Shown: positions 16,660 through 26,706 of the stretch, one piece after another
Position numbering within the stretch: the stretch's first letter is position 1
Layout of the letters: each line of letters opens with the position of its first letter
Source: Hydromicrobium sp964415365
GTDB taxonomy: Bacteria; Actinomycetota; Humimicrobiia; Humimicrobiales; Humimicrobiaceae
Reading direction: 5' to 3'
DNA length: 64,000 nucleotides
Assembly: GCA_964415365.1 (NCBI GenBank)
Contig: CAYPYW010000007.1
Span: 1-64,000 of the forward strand
The notes under the pieces: generated by a model
Told to the model about the DNA's origin: nothing
The model's input: only the letters and a program-made list of their open reading frames with translations
Database searches by the model: none
Made by a program: the position numbers and the translations under genes

Positions 16660-18650
16660 TGGCAGTTGCTAAATTAAATAAACTTTTTATTATTTCACAT
16701 AAATCTGATACAGAAGCTGTTCTTAAAAAATTACAAAAAACTCCAATCAGTGTTGAATTAAAGCCGTACACAAATAAGATTGATTTGGAGATACCACCCT
16801 CAGATACAAACCCGGAGTATAATACCAGGGTCAAAAGAGCTCTGGGTGTTCTTAATGATTCCAAAGATGAAAAATTAAAAAAGATTGTATCCAGGACAGG
16901 AAAATTAGTGGTCAGTAGGAATGAATATGAGAGGGTTTTGGAGAATAAAAGCTTTGAAGAAATAGTAGATAATATTCTGGATATTGAAAGTGAAATGGGG
17001 AATATTGATGAAAAGATTGCTGATATGGGACCAAGAATCAACCAACTGGAGATATGGTCCTGTTATAAAGGTAATCTTGAAGACATAAAAGATGGCGATG
17101 TTTATACCACAAAGTTGGGGGCTATTAAATGTGAGGGATCTGATTTTAAAGAAGTTGTAAAAAATCTGGACGAAAATAATATTTCCTGCGAGAAATTGTC
17201 TGAAGATGAGGATATTAACTATGTAATTTTAGCTTATCATAATCAATATAAGAAGGAAGCGGAAGAATACCTGAGTGGTGTTTCTTTTGAGGAGTCGGAG
17301 ATAAGCGGCTACAATGGCACAATCAAGGATAATTTAGATAAAATTAAAAAAAGTATTGGTCTTAGTAGAAATAGAAAAAAATACCTGCTTGCCGAAATAA
17401 GAAAAATATCCGGGGAATATGAAAGGCCTCTAACGGTTTATCTTGATTATGTTGAAAATAATCTGGAAATAGAGAAAGCAATAGAATCGGGATTTTCAAC
17501 GGATTCTGTATCCTTTCACACTGCATGGGTAAAGGAAAAGGATAAGAAAAGAATCATTTCTATAATCGAGAGTTTTAAATCTACAAGAGCAATAGAAGTT
17601 CAGCCGGATGAAGATGAGAGTATTCCTGTTATTCTGGAAAATAAACCGCTATTTAAACCATTTGAGATAGTTGTAAATCTTTATGGAGTTCCCAGATATT
17701 TTGAAATTGATCCTACTCCGTTTGTTTCATTGTTTTTTGCTATATTCTTTGGTCTTTGCCTGACTGATGCAGGATATGGAATCATACTGGCGATACTTAC
17801 TTTGGTTTTTGCTCTCAGGATGAGGAGTGCTAAACAATTCCTTATGCTTATTTTTATAGGAGCAATTTTCACTATATTTGCCGGAGCAATTTTTAGTGGA
17901 TGGTTTGGTGATCTGCCGGGTTATGTAGGTGCTGACGGATTTTTCACAAAACTGGCGATTCTGGGAGATCCGATTAAGACTAATGATGGAGCTATGAACT
18001 TTTTCAGATTAGCACTGGCCATGGGAGTAATCCATGTTGTTTTTGGCCTTTTCATTAAATTTTTTGATTGTCTGAAAAGAAAGGATTGGGGAGGTGCATT
18101 TCTGGATGGGCTTCCCTGGATAATTATAGTTTTGTCACTTGTGATAATATTGCTATCATCTCAGATAGCGGTGGATATATATTTAATTACTAAACCACTT
18201 TTTCCATCCATATCAAGGATTTTGATATGGCCTGTTCTGGCCGCTGCTGTGGTCATTATTTTATTTGCGGCCAGGAGTGAGAAGGGCTGGGGATTTAGAG
18301 TATTTTTGGGATTTTTGAATCTGACTATAGTTAGTGGAATAACATCATTTTTAGGTGATTTTCTTTCATATATCAGGCTTATGGCTCTGGGGATGACGAC
18401 TGCGGGTATCGCGATAGCTATCAATAAGATAGCATTTCAGTTCCTCTCAATTCCAGCCATAGGAATCATAATATTACTTATAATTTTGATCTTTGGGCAT
18501 TTTTTTAATATGGCAATTAATATTTTGGGTGCTTTTGTTCACACCCTTAGACTTCAATATGTTGAATTCTTCCAAAAATTTTATGTTGGTGGAGGAAGAC
18601 CCTTTGAAGCTTTAAAGGATGAGCATAAATATATAACAATAGTTGATTAA
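16659..18650 (+). CDS. ntpI: A/V-type ATPase subunit I (a-subunit stator)
   Basis: Membrane stator that forms the ion half-channels facing the K ring. The first 340 residues are a soluble coiled-coil arm; the rest has about seven membrane helices beginning at LFFAIFFGLCLTDAGYG. The essential arginine of the channel helix is in GDFLSYIRLMALGMTTAG (about residue 572), and HTLRLQYVEFFQKFY is the conserved C-terminal helix. Length of 663 aa is normal. The ribosome site AGAGG lies about 10 bases upstream of the ATG, inside the preceding gene. Confidence 0.93.
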   Translation: MAVAKLNKLFIISHKSDTEAVLKKLQKTPISVELKPYTNKIDLEIPPSDTNPEYNTRVKRALGVLNDSKDEKLKKIVSRTGKLVVSRNEYERVLENKSFEEIVDNILDIESEMGNIDEKIADMGPRINQLEIWSCYKGNLEDIKDGDVYTTKLGAIKCEGSDFKEVVKNLDENNISCEKLSEDEDINYVILAYHNQYKKEAEEYLSGVSFEESEISGYNGTIKDNLDKIKKSIGLSRNRKKYLLAEIRKISGEYERPLTVYLDYVENNLEIEKAIESGFSTDSVSFHTAWVKEKDKKRIISIIESFKSTRAIEVQPDEDESIPVILENKPLFKPFEIVVNLYGVPRYFEIDPTPFVSLFFAIFFGLCLTDAGYGIILAILTLVFALRMRSAKQFLMLIFIGAIFTIFAGAIFSGWFGDLPGYVGADGFFTKLAILGDPIKTNDGAMNFFRLALAMGVIHVVFGLFIKFFDCLKRKDWGGAFLDGLPWIIIVLSLVIILLSSQIAVDIYLITKPLFPSISRILIWPVLAAAVVIILFAARSEKGWGFRVFLGFLNLTIVSGITSFLGDFLSYIRLMALGMTTAGIAIAINKIAFQFLSIPAIGIIILLIILIFGHFFNMAINILGAFVHTLRLQYVEFFQKFYVGGGRPFEALKDEHKYITIVD

Positions 18651-18664
18651 TAATAGGAGGAAAA

Positions 18665-19129
18665 ATGGCGGATTTATCATTAGGGCAAATAATGGCAGTA
18701 GTTGGTGCAGCAATGGCAGCTATTCTAGCCGGGATTGGATCATCTGTGGGGATTGGATATCCTGCAAGAGCTGCTGCAGGAGTTCTCTCGGAGGATCCAT
18801 CAAAATTTGGAAGCCTCTTTCTACTTGTGGTACTGCCTGGTACTCAAGGGTTCTATGGGTTCGTAGGTGCGTTTATGATTATAGGAAAAATTTCCCAAAT
18901 AGTGACTCCGACACAGGGTATACAGTTATTTTTTGCTGCATTGCCTATTGCATTTTCAGGATTGGTTTCGGCCATATATCAGGGGAAAGTATGTGCAGCC
19001 GGAGTTGGTGTAGTAGCAAAGAAAGCCAAGGAAGCTATGAAAGGAGTTATTTATGCAGCTTTAGTGGAAACTTACGCTGTGCTTGGATTGCTTGTAACTT
19101 TCTTCCTTATTAATGCGGTTAAGTTTTAA
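18665..19129 (+). CDS. ntpK: A/V-type ATPase K subunit (proteolipid ring), Na+-type
   Basis: A 154-aa four-helix proteolipid, a fused pair of c-subunit hairpins, that builds the rotor ring. The only ion-binding carboxylate is Glu135 in ALVETYAVLG. Leu57, Thr60 and Gln61 (LPGTQGFYG), Gln106 (YQGK) and Glu135 match the five residues known to ligate Na+ in Enterococcus hirae NtpK, and the surrounding sequence is closely similar. Na+ coupling is therefore a strong inference. The ATG follows AGGAGG by 4-5 bases, a strong ribosome site, as expected for a subunit needed in about ten copies. Confidence 0.95.
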   Translation: MADLSLGQIMAVVGAAMAAILAGIGSSVGIGYPARAAAGVLSEDPSKFGSLFLLVVLPGTQGFYGFVGAFMIIGKISQIVTPTQGIQLFFAALPIAFSGLVSAIYQGKVCAAGVGVVAKKAKEAMKGVIYAALVETYAVLGLLVTFFLINAVKF

Positions 19130-19141
19130 CGGGTGAAAGAT

Positions 19142-19717
19142 ATGACAGAGTTAGATAATGTTTCTAAAAAAGTTCTGGATGATGCAGGAAAAGAGAGAGA
19201 CAAGATGCTGAAAGAGGCCAGGGGGAAAGCGTCAGCGATAGTAGAAGAAGCTGAGAGGGAAGCAAAAGAGATACACAAGAGCGGAAAACTGAGAGCTTGG
19301 GAAAAGTATAAGGAGGTTTTAAATATTGAGCTGTCCAGAGCTAAATCGGAGCTAAATCAAAAGATACTTATGTATAAAATTGACCTGGTAAATGATGCTA
19401 TTGATAAAGCAAGAAAAAAACTTACAAGTCTCGATAAAAAAGATTATGAGAAATTCCTCAAAAGGACTCTGGAGTCATTGAATGTTGATGGTGGTTATTA
19501 TCAAATTGGAAGCGATGAAACAAATATCGATGGTAATATGATTGAATCTATTAGGGATTTAAAAAAAGCGGACGGAAAACCGGATTTTAAAAAAGGTGTC
19601 AGGATAATAAAAGGAAAAGCAGAATATAATATAACTCCTGATAGCTTTGTGGATTCGGATATAGATGATATAAGAATGGATACGGCGTTATGTCTATTTG
19701 GCAAGGAGAAGCAATAA
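19142..19717 (+). CDS. ntpE: A/V-type ATPase subunit E (peripheral stalk)
   Basis: A 191-aa protein with a long N-terminal charged helix (KKVLDDAGKERDKMLKEARG) and a small C-terminal globular domain, the standard E-subunit plan. With the H/G-like subunit it forms the stalk heterodimer binding the top of the head. The ATG at 19142 is preferred over GTG at 19133 because GGGTG lies seven bases before it. The C-terminal half is divergent, so identification depends partly on its place between K and C. Confidence 0.85.
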   Translation: MTELDNVSKKVLDDAGKERDKMLKEARGKASAIVEEAEREAKEIHKSGKLRAWEKYKEVLNIELSRAKSELNQKILMYKIDLVNDAIDKARKKLTSLDKKDYEKFLKRTLESLNVDGGYYQIGSDETNIDGNMIESIRDLKKADGKPDFKKGVRIIKGKAEYNITPDSFVDSDIDDIRMDTALCLFGKEKQ

Positions 19718-19718
19718 A

Positions 19719-20735
19719 TTGGCACTGATTGATTATGATGTGAGTGATGACAGCTACTATCTTTTTACATGTGCGGAACTAAAATCAAGGGAAGTAGAAT
19801 TTCTGGATAGAAGTAGAATAGAGAGGATGCTGAAATCTCAGAAATTGGATGAATTTATCAAGGTATTGAGAGATACAGTTTATTCCAGATATATAAATGA
19901 TATAGAAAACTCCAGAAGTTTTGAAAAGGTTATAATCGGTGAGTACAGTAGTACTGTCAATTTTTTAAACGAGAGGCTTAAACCCGGACATCAGGCAGCT
20001 GTAGACCTTCTGTTTCTTGAAGAAAATTTACACAATCTGAAGGTTATTATCAAGTCGGTTATTCTGGATATGGATTTAGAAAAACTTTTTGTTCCTATAT
20101 TGCATTCATATCATGCTTTGAGGGATGCTGCCATAACGGGAAATTATAAAGAAATTGATCCCTCGATTTCAGGGATGCTCCAGTTTGCAACAGAACTTAT
20201 AAGCAGGCAGAAAAATTATAGGTTTCTGGAACTCGAACTTGAGAAATTTTACTTGAAAAAAGTTTTAAATTCTGTTGAGAAACTTAACAGCAGATTGATT
20301 AAAGATTATTTAAAACACATTATAGATATATTGAATATAAAAAACATTTGCAGGAATAAATGTCTGGCAGAGGATTTAGGCTTTGATTATTTTTTAAATG
20401 AAAATGGATTTCTGTCAAAAGAATTTATGAAGAAATTTGAGGGTGAGAGCCTGGATTTTTTTGTAAAAGAAATGGAACGTACGGATTATGCTGATATAGT
20501 GATTAGGGGAACCAATACTCTGCATTCGGGAGGTTCATTTTCTTCTTTTGAAAAAAACGAGGAGTTATTTTATCTTGATTTTTTTGACCCTTTGAAGTTT
20601 ACAGTTTCCAATCTGGAGAGAGTCTTTCAATTTTTTTTAAGAAAAAAAATGGAACTAAGGTATTTAAATATTATATTTACTGGAATTCTTTATGGTATTG
20701 AAAGCAACAAAGTAATGAATAGGATGAAGGTTTAA
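19719..20735 (+). CDS. ntpC: A/V-type ATPase subunit C (d-type, AC39)
   Basis: The funnel-shaped connector between the central rotor and the K ring. The 338-aa protein is helical with the AC39/d-type pattern of three repeated helical bundles (for example EVEFLDRSRIERMLKSQ near the start and FFLRKKMELRYLNIIFTG near the end). The start is TTG at 19719, one base after the ntpE stop, with GGAG nine bases upstream; an earlier in-frame TTG at 19698 lies inside ntpE and would overlap that ribosome site. Confidence 0.85.
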   Translation: MALIDYDVSDDSYYLFTCAELKSREVEFLDRSRIERMLKSQKLDEFIKVLRDTVYSRYINDIENSRSFEKVIIGEYSSTVNFLNERLKPGHQAAVDLLFLEENLHNLKVIIKSVILDMDLEKLFVPILHSYHALRDAAITGNYKEIDPSISGMLQFATELISRQKNYRFLELELEKFYLKKVLNSVEKLNSRLIKDYLKHIIDILNIKNICRNKCLAEDLGFDYFLNENGFLSKEFMKKFEGESLDFFVKEMERTDYADIVIRGTNTLHSGGSFSSFEKNEELFYLDFFDPLKFTVSNLERVFQFFLRKKMELRYLNIIFTGILYGIESNKVMNRMKV

Positions 20736-21083
20736 ATGGGTGTTAAAATTGCAGCATTTGGGGAAAGTGATATTATGCTGATATTTAAAGCAGCAGGTAT
20801 TGATGTTTTCCCTGTAGTTGCTGGTGTTGAGGAAATCTCGGAAGCAGAAAAAAAATTAAGGCAGCTTGTACTGGAAGGTTATGGAATTATTTTTATGACT
20901 GAAACTATCGCAATAAAATTAGATCACTTAATTAAAGAATACACAGATAAGGTAACACCTTCGATAGTAGTGATCCCGGGACTGGGAGAAAGAAACAATT
21001 ATGCAGTTAAAAATTTAAGGAGAGCAATAATAAAAGCTGTAGGTGCAGATATAATGGCAGAGGAGGGAAATAGGAGTGAGTAA
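20736..21083 (+). CDS. ntpG: A/V-type ATPase subunit F (central stalk)
   Basis: A 115-aa Rossmann-like protein that binds subunit D in the rotor shaft. KIAAFGESDIMLIFKAAG at the start and IIFMTETIAIKLDHLI in the middle, then SIVVIPGLGE, are the family pattern. The symbol follows Enterococcus, where the F-family subunit is called NtpG. ATG directly follows the previous stop with no gap, and its own stop directly abuts ntpA. Confidence 0.88.
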   Translation: MGVKIAAFGESDIMLIFKAAGIDVFPVVAGVEEISEAEKKLRQLVLEGYGIIFMTETIAIKLDHLIKEYTDKVTPSIVVIPGLGERNNYAVKNLRRAIIKAVGADIMAEEGNRSE

Positions 21084-22844
21084 ATGAGTAATTTAGGAAA
21101 AATTGTCAAAGTAGCAGGCCCGCTGGTTGTGGCCGGAGATATGTCTGGTTCAAAAATGTTTGATGTTGTTCATGTTTCTGATAAGAGGCTAATGGGTGAA
21201 ATAATAGAACTGAATGAAGATCTTGCTTCTATACAGGTTTATGAAGAAACGGGAGGCATAGGCGTTGGTGAACCGGTATATCCAGCAGGCGAACCACTAA
21301 CTGTAGAGCTTGGCCCTGGTGTTGTCCAATCCATTTATGATGGAATTCAAAGGCCTCTTGATGAAATATATGAAAATACTGGAAATTTTATTGCCAGAGG
21401 TGTTTCTGCTGCAGCACTGAACAGGGATCGGAAGTGGAAATTTGAGCCAATGGCAAAAAGAGGTGATATGGTAAGTGGTGGTGATTTCCTGGGTTTTGTT
21501 AATGAGACAGAAGTAGTGAAACATTATATTATGGTTCCACCCGGAATAAGTGGAGAAGTTAAATCAATCCGGCCAGGTGAATTTGCGGTTGAAGATACTA
21601 TAGCAGTGTTAGAAAATAAAGATGGTGAGATAAAAGTATCCATGATGCAGAAGTGGCCGGTAAGGAAGCCCAGACCATACCTTAATAAAATCAATCCGGA
21701 TATGCCCTTGTTTACCGGTCAGAGAGTAATAGATATGTTTTTCCCCATTGCAAAGGGTGGCACGGCGTGTATTCCCGGGCCATTTGGTTCAGGTAAAACC
21801 GTCATTCAACATCAGCTGGCAAAATGGATTAACGCTGAAATTATCGTTTATATAGGTTGTGGTGAAAGAGGTAATGAAATGACAGATGTCCTTATGGAAT
21901 TCCCAGAACTGACTGATCCAAGGTCAGGGGTTCCTTTGATGAGGAGAACTGTACTTATTGCTAACACCTCGAATATGCCTGTTGCAGCAAGAGAGGCATC
22001 TGTTTATACAGGAATAACTATAGCAGAATACTTTAGAGATATGGGATATTCAGTAGCACTGATGGCTGATTCAACTTCGAGATGGGCGGAAGCAATGAGG
22101 GAAATTTCAGGTAGGTTGGAAGAGATGCCCGGAGAGGAAGGATACCCGGCATATCTGGGAGCAAGACTTGCTTCATTTTATGAGAGGGCTGGTGTGGTAA
22201 AATGTCTGTCAAGTGGCAATGAGAGATTTGGTGCTCTTTCAGTTATTGGTGCAGTGTCTCCTCCAGGAGGCGACCTTTCCGATCCAGTGGTACAGGCAAC
22301 ATTAAGAGTTGTAAAAGTTTTCTGGTCACTTGAAGATCGTCTTGCTTACGCCAGGCACTTTCCGGCAATATCATGGCTGAGTTCTTACTCCCTTTATATT
22401 GACAACGTAAGGGATTATGTTACCAAAAATGTCCAGGAAAATTACTTTGACCTACAGGCAGAAGCAATGAGAATTCTTGAAAAAGAATCGGAGCTGGAAG
22501 AGATTGTCCGCCTGGTGGGAATTGATGCTTTATCCGGACCGGATAGATTAATCATGCTTACGGCAAGAATGTTGAGAGAGGACTTCTTGCACCAAATTGC
22601 TTTTCATGAAGTGGATACATATTCGTCAATAGAAAAACAATATAAGATGATAGATACAATCATATATTTCTACGATCAGGCAACCAATTATTTGAAAATA
22701 AATGCTGATATTAAAGTTATAGAGGATATGAAAGTAAGAGATGAGATAGCCAGGATGAAATATATAAAGAAAGATGATATCGATAAGATTGATAAAATTA
22801 AAGAAGATATAGATAAAGAATTTTCTTCAATAATAGAGGAGTAA
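21084..22844 (+). CDS. ntpA: A/V-type ATPase catalytic subunit A
   Basis: The ATP-hydrolysing subunit, 586 aa. The Walker A motif is GPFGSGKTVIQ (about residue 232), followed by CGERGNEMTDVL with the catalytic glutamate region, ADSTSRWAEAMREIS as Walker B and PGEEGYPAYLGARLASFYER. The non-homologous insertion typical of A subunits and absent from F-type beta is present before the P-loop. Length is normal. Adjacent to its partner B with two bases between. Confidence 0.97.
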   Translation: MSNLGKIVKVAGPLVVAGDMSGSKMFDVVHVSDKRLMGEIIELNEDLASIQVYEETGGIGVGEPVYPAGEPLTVELGPGVVQSIYDGIQRPLDEIYENTGNFIARGVSAAALNRDRKWKFEPMAKRGDMVSGGDFLGFVNETEVVKHYIMVPPGISGEVKSIRPGEFAVEDTIAVLENKDGEIKVSMMQKWPVRKPRPYLNKINPDMPLFTGQRVIDMFFPIAKGGTACIPGPFGSGKTVIQHQLAKWINAEIIVYIGCGERGNEMTDVLMEFPELTDPRSGVPLMRRTVLIANTSNMPVAAREASVYTGITIAEYFRDMGYSVALMADSTSRWAEAMREISGRLEEMPGEEGYPAYLGARLASFYERAGVVKCLSSGNERFGALSVIGAVSPPGGDLSDPVVQATLRVVKVFWSLEDRLAYARHFPAISWLSSYSLYIDNVRDYVTKNVQENYFDLQAEAMRILEKESELEEIVRLVGIDALSGPDRLIMLTARMLREDFLHQIAFHEVDTYSSIEKQYKMIDTIIYFYDQATNYLKINADIKVIEDMKVRDEIARMKYIKKDDIDKIDKIKEDIDKEFSSIIEE

Positions 22845-22846
22845 AG

Positions 22847-24241
22847 ATGCTAAAAGAATATAGAAGTATTACTAATATCTCCGGGCCTCTGCTTCTTGTG
22901 GATGGGGTTGAGGGAGTCAAATATGAGGAACTGGTTGATATAAAGCTTGATGACGGAAGTATAAGAAGTGGCAGAGTCCTTGAGGTTGATAGAGATAATG
23001 CACTGGTACAGGTATTTGAAGGCACATCCGGAATAGATTCCGAGAATACAAGAGTGAGGTTTTTAGGGAGGGGTACGCATATGTATGTATCTCTCGATAT
23101 ACTGGGCAAAGTTTTTACGGGTCTTGGAAAGCCAAAGACCGAAAGAGATAAGATTATTCCGGAAAAAAGTCTGGATATAAATGGGGCACCTATCAATCCT
23201 TTTGCCAGAGATTATCCTAATGAGTTTATACAAACAGGTATATCCTCTATAGATGGACTGAATACTCTGGTGAGGGGGCAGAAATTGCCTATATTCTCTG
23301 GAGCAGGTCTTCCTCATAACCGGATAGCGGCACAGATTGCAAGGCAGGCTACAGTTCTTACGGAGAAGGAGGAATTTGCGGTAGTCTTTGTGGCAATAGG
23401 AATTACCTTTGAAGAATCTGAATATTTTATTAATGATTTTAGAAAAACCGGTGCTATAGACAGATCGGTAGTTATATTGAATCTTGCCGATGATCCGGCA
23501 ATCGAGAGAATTGCAACTCCCAGAGTAGGACTTACCTGTGCCGAATATCTTGCTTTTGAAAAAGATATGCATGTGCTGGTAATTTTAACTGATATGACCA
23601 ACTACTGCGAAGCCTTAAAGGAGGTTTCGGCTGCAAGAAAAGAAATTCCTGGAAGAAGGGGTTATCCGGGGTATCTCTATACTGACCTGGCTACTATTTA
23701 TGAAAGAGCCGGCAGAATTAAGGGGAAGAAAGGATCAATAACTCAGATTCCAATACTTACTATGCCTGAGGACGATAAAACCCATCCTATCCCCGACCTT
23801 ACCGGATATATAACCGAAGGCCAGATTATACTTTCAAGGTCACTCTATAAGAAAAAGTTATCTCCTCCTATTGATGTGCTACCGTCACTTTCCAGACTCA
23901 AGGATAAAGGAATAGGCCAGGGGAAAACAAGGGAGGATCATATGGATGTATTCAACCAGTTGTATGCGGTGTATGCCAGAGGGAAAGAAGTAGAAGAGCT
24001 GGCAGTAATACTGGGAGAAGCTGCACTAACCGATATGGATAAACTATACTTGAGGTTTGCTGAGAAATTTGAAAAGGAGTATGTTTCTCAGGGAGAATAT
24101 GAGAATAGAAGCATAGACCAGACTCTTGATCTGGGATGGAAACTACTTGTGATGTTTCCCAGGGAAGAATTAAAGAGAGTAAGAACTGAATATCTGGATA
24201 AGTATCTGGCAAAATTTAAAACGGAAAAAGAAGAAGACTAA
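22847..24241 (+). CDS. ntpB: A/V-type ATPase regulatory subunit B
   Basis: The non-catalytic nucleotide-binding subunit, 464 aa. In place of a P-loop it has SGAGLPHNRIAAQIARQ, the B-subunit signature. AARKEIPGRRGYPGYLYTDL supplies the arginine finger region that completes the active site of A. ATG follows GAGGAG by six bases. Together with NtpA it forms the A3B3 head. Confidence 0.97.
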   Translation: MLKEYRSITNISGPLLLVDGVEGVKYEELVDIKLDDGSIRSGRVLEVDRDNALVQVFEGTSGIDSENTRVRFLGRGTHMYVSLDILGKVFTGLGKPKTERDKIIPEKSLDINGAPINPFARDYPNEFIQTGISSIDGLNTLVRGQKLPIFSGAGLPHNRIAAQIARQATVLTEKEEFAVVFVAIGITFEESEYFINDFRKTGAIDRSVVILNLADDPAIERIATPRVGLTCAEYLAFEKDMHVLVILTDMTNYCEALKEVSAARKEIPGRRGYPGYLYTDLATIYERAGRIKGKKGSITQIPILTMPEDDKTHPIPDLTGYITEGQIILSRSLYKKKLSPPIDVLPSLSRLKDKGIGQGKTREDHMDVFNQLYAVYARGKEVEELAVILGEAALTDMDKLYLRFAEKFEKEYVSQGEYENRSIDQTLDLGWKLLVMFPREELKRVRTEYLDKYLAKFKTEKEED

Positions 24242-24250
24242 AGTGATCAA

Positions 24251-24871
24251 ATGCTTGCAAATGTAAATGCAACCAGGATGGAGCTTCTCCGGTTGAAGAA
24301 GAGATTAAATCTTGCCCGGAGAGGGCATAAACTCCTTAAGGATAAAAGAGATGAACTTATGAGACAATTACTTGAGCTCATCGATGAGGTTAAGAAACTT
24401 AGGCTATCCATAGAAAAAGAATTTCAATCCATACTGGAGAGATTTGTGCTTGCAAAAGCCAGTATAGGTCTATACCAGACAGAGCAGGAATTACTACTGC
24501 CTGCAAAGAAAGTTTCAGTATCAATCGGCAGCAGGAATATTATAAGTGTTAATGTACCGGTTTATACCAGAGAGGTAAGCGGTGATATAATTCCCTATGG
24601 TTATATGAATACCTCAGGAGAAATAGATACTGCTCTTAATGATTTTGATAAGTTCATAGAAAATCTCCTTGATATGGCTGAAAGGGAGAAATCAGTACAG
24701 CTTATGGCTATGGAAGTTGAGGAGACTAGAAGAAGGGTCAATGCCCTTGAGTATAAATTAATCCCGAGCATAACCGAAACCATAAAATTTATAACCATGA
24801 AATTAGATGAGACCGAGCGTTCCAATACTGTAAGGCTTATGAAAGTAAAAGATATTGTGAGAAGCCACTGA
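24251..24871 (+). CDS. ntpD: A/V-type ATPase subunit D (central rotor shaft)
   Basis: The 206-aa long hairpin shaft turning inside A3B3. The N-terminal NATRMELLRLKKRLNLARRG and GHKLLKDKRDEL segment and the C-terminal RRVNALEYKLIP segment are the most conserved parts of this family. It is the last gene of the operon and ends four bases before the stop codon of the convergent glyA; no room exists for a terminator between them, so transcripts probably overlap. Confidence 0.95.
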   Translation: MLANVNATRMELLRLKKRLNLARRGHKLLKDKRDELMRQLLELIDEVKKLRLSIEKEFQSILERFVLAKASIGLYQTEQELLLPAKKVSVSIGSRNIISVNVPVYTREVSGDIIPYGYMNTSGEIDTALNDFDKFIENLLDMAEREKSVQLMAMEVEETRRRVNALEYKLIPSITETIKFITMKLDETERSNTVRLMKVKDIVRSH

Positions 24872-24875
24872 ATAT

Positions 24876-26144
24876 TTATCCTTTTGTATAAACCGGGAAG
24901 TCACCAACGAAACTTTTAACTTTTTTCCTAATTTCTTTAAGTTTTGTACTGTTCCCCCCGTTTTTGATGGCCGAGGAGATAAATTCTCCAATTTTATACA
25001 TTTCTTCAACGCCCATTCCCTGCGTAGTGACTGCAGGCGTACCGACTCTTATACCGCTGGTTATTAGAGGATCCAGCTTGTCAAAGGGAATTACATTTTT
25101 ATTGATTATTATACCCGCTGAAGTTAAGATTCCTACAGCCTCAAAGCCAGTCAGTTCTTTACTGGCTAAATCTATTAAGAACAGATGGTTATCGGTCCCA
25201 CCTGATACTATTCTAAAACCCTCATTATTCATATATTGGCACAGAGCTTTTGAATTTTCGATAATACGTCTGCAGTAATCTTTAAAAGAATCCTTTAGTG
25301 CTTCTCTGAAGGCCACTGCTTTAGCAGCAATGATATGCATCAGAGGGCCTCCCTGGACACCGGGAAAAACTGATTTATCTATGATGCCGGCATATTTTTT
25401 ATCTGCAATAATTAGCCCACCCCTCGGTCCTCTTAGAGTTTTATGAGTAGTGGCTGTGGTAAAATCTGCCACGTTTATGGAATTAGGGTGATGACCAGTT
25501 ACCATTAGTCCAGCAATATGAGCTGTGTCAGCCATAAGGTACGCACCCACCTCATCGGCAATTTCTCTGAACTTTTTATAGTCAATTACTCTTGAGTAAG
25601 AGCTGGCGCCAGCTATAATTAATTTTGGTCTTACGGTTTTTGCCAGTTTCCTGATATTTTCATAATTTAATATTTCTGTTTCGGGATCCACAGTATAAGT
25701 GTGTATTTCATAATATCTGCCGCTAAGGTTTTGTTTATGTCCATGGGAAAGATGGCCTCCATCCTTGAGATTCATGCTCAGAACCTTATCTCCGCAGTTT
25801 AAAATACTTAAGAATACTGCCAGATTGGCACTTACTCCACTATGAGGTTGAACATTGCTGTAATTGGAGCCAAATAATTGATTAGCTCTGCTTGTGGCTA
25901 ATTTTTCAACTTCATCCATATTCTCGCAGCCTGCATAATATCTGAATCCTGGGTAACCCTCGGCATATTTATTGGTCAACGCCGAACCCATAGTTTTTAT
26001 AACTTCCTGCGAAGTAAAATTTTCGGAAGCTATAAGAATGAGCTGACTCTTTTGTCGCTCCAGTTCTTTTTTTATTATCTCTTTTACCTCGGTATCTATG
26101 TCTGTGTTTAATGTATGGTTTTCATGTTTTCTAGAACTGGCCAT
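24876..26144 (-). CDS. glyA: Serine hydroxymethyltransferase
   Basis: PLP enzyme that interconverts serine and glycine and loads one-carbon units on tetrahydrofolate. LIASENFTS, YAEGYPGFRYY, DTAHIAGL and the PLP-lysine motif TTTHKTLRGPRGG are present. ATG at 26144 is preferred (422 aa) because AAAGGA lies about 12 bases upstream. The ATG four codons earlier (26156) touches that ribosome site directly and could not use it. It overlaps the end of rpiB by 14 bases. The order ywlC-rpiB-glyA on one strand is shared with Bacillus, where it also precedes the atp operon. Confidence 0.96.
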   Translation of the reverse strand: MASSRKHENHTLNTDIDTEVKEIIKKELERQKSQLILIASENFTSQEVIKTMGSALTNKYAEGYPGFRYYAGCENMDEVEKLATSRANQLFGSNYSNVQPHSGVSANLAVFLSILNCGDKVLSMNLKDGGHLSHGHKQNLSGRYYEIHTYTVDPETEILNYENIRKLAKTVRPKLIIAGASSYSRVIDYKKFREIADEVGAYLMADTAHIAGLMVTGHHPNSINVADFTTATTHKTLRGPRGGLIIADKKYAGIIDKSVFPGVQGGPLMHIIAAKAVAFREALKDSFKDYCRRIIENSKALCQYMNNEGFRIVSGGTDNHLFLIDLASKELTGFEAVGILTSAGIIINKNVIPFDKLDPLITSGIRVGTPAVTTQGMGVEEMYKIGEFISSAIKNGGNSTKLKEIRKKVKSFVGDFPVYTKG

Positions 26145-26598
26145 TGCAAATCTCATTCCTTTCTTCGATTTTCATTATTTTATTAACTCTTCTGATATGC
26201 CGCTCTTCATCGCTTGGGGGAGTGTTTATAAAAGTTTTCGTTATCTCAATGCACTGCTCCAACGGTAAAAATCTTTCTCCCAGGCATAATACATTTGCAT
26301 TATTGTGATTACGGGCCAATTTTGCAGTCTCTATATTCCAGCATAAGGCAGATCTTATGCCTCTTACCTTATTGGCTGACATGTCCATGCCAATTCCGGA
26401 TCCGCATATGAGTATTCCAATATCAGCCTGTCCACATGCGACGATTCTGGCACCTTTTTCCCCGAAATCTGGATAATCTACACTTTCACAGCTATCAGTT
26501 CCAATATCCTGTACAGTATGCCCCATGGATTTTATCACTTCAATTAACGTGGATTTGTAATTGTAGCCAGCGTGGTCTGAACCTATGACTATTTTCAT
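26131..26598 (-). CDS. rpiB: Ribose-5-phosphate isomerase B
   Basis: Interconverts ribose 5-phosphate and ribulose 5-phosphate in the pentose phosphate pathway. The 155-aa RpiB/LacAB fold shows IGSDHAGYNYK at the N-terminus, the Cys-containing loop ICGSGIGMDMSANKVRGIR, and NDANVL-type segment NNANVLCLGER. The cysteine at about 65 is the proton-transfer residue in the family. GGGTAGG is about 7 bases before the ATG. Translationally coupled to glyA by overlap. Confidence 0.95.
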   Translation of the reverse strand: MKIVIGSDHAGYNYKSTLIEVIKSMGHTVQDIGTDSCESVDYPDFGEKGARIVACGQADIGILICGSGIGMDMSANKVRGIRSALCWNIETAKLARNHNNANVLCLGERFLPLEQCIEITKTFINTPPSDEERHIRRVNKIMKIEERNEICNGQF

Positions 26599-26706
26599 AA
26601 AATGCCTACCCTTTATAATTTATTATGCTAATTATAATTATGGAACTTGGAACTCTTTAATATTATATTACAATTAAACTGATAATCAAAAATTTATTAG
26701 AATTTC

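Noticed and set aside
18643..19113. Overlapping open frame of 156 codons on top of ntpK
   Set aside because: It is in another frame of a strongly conserved proteolipid gene and its translation is Ser/Cys-rich nonsense.
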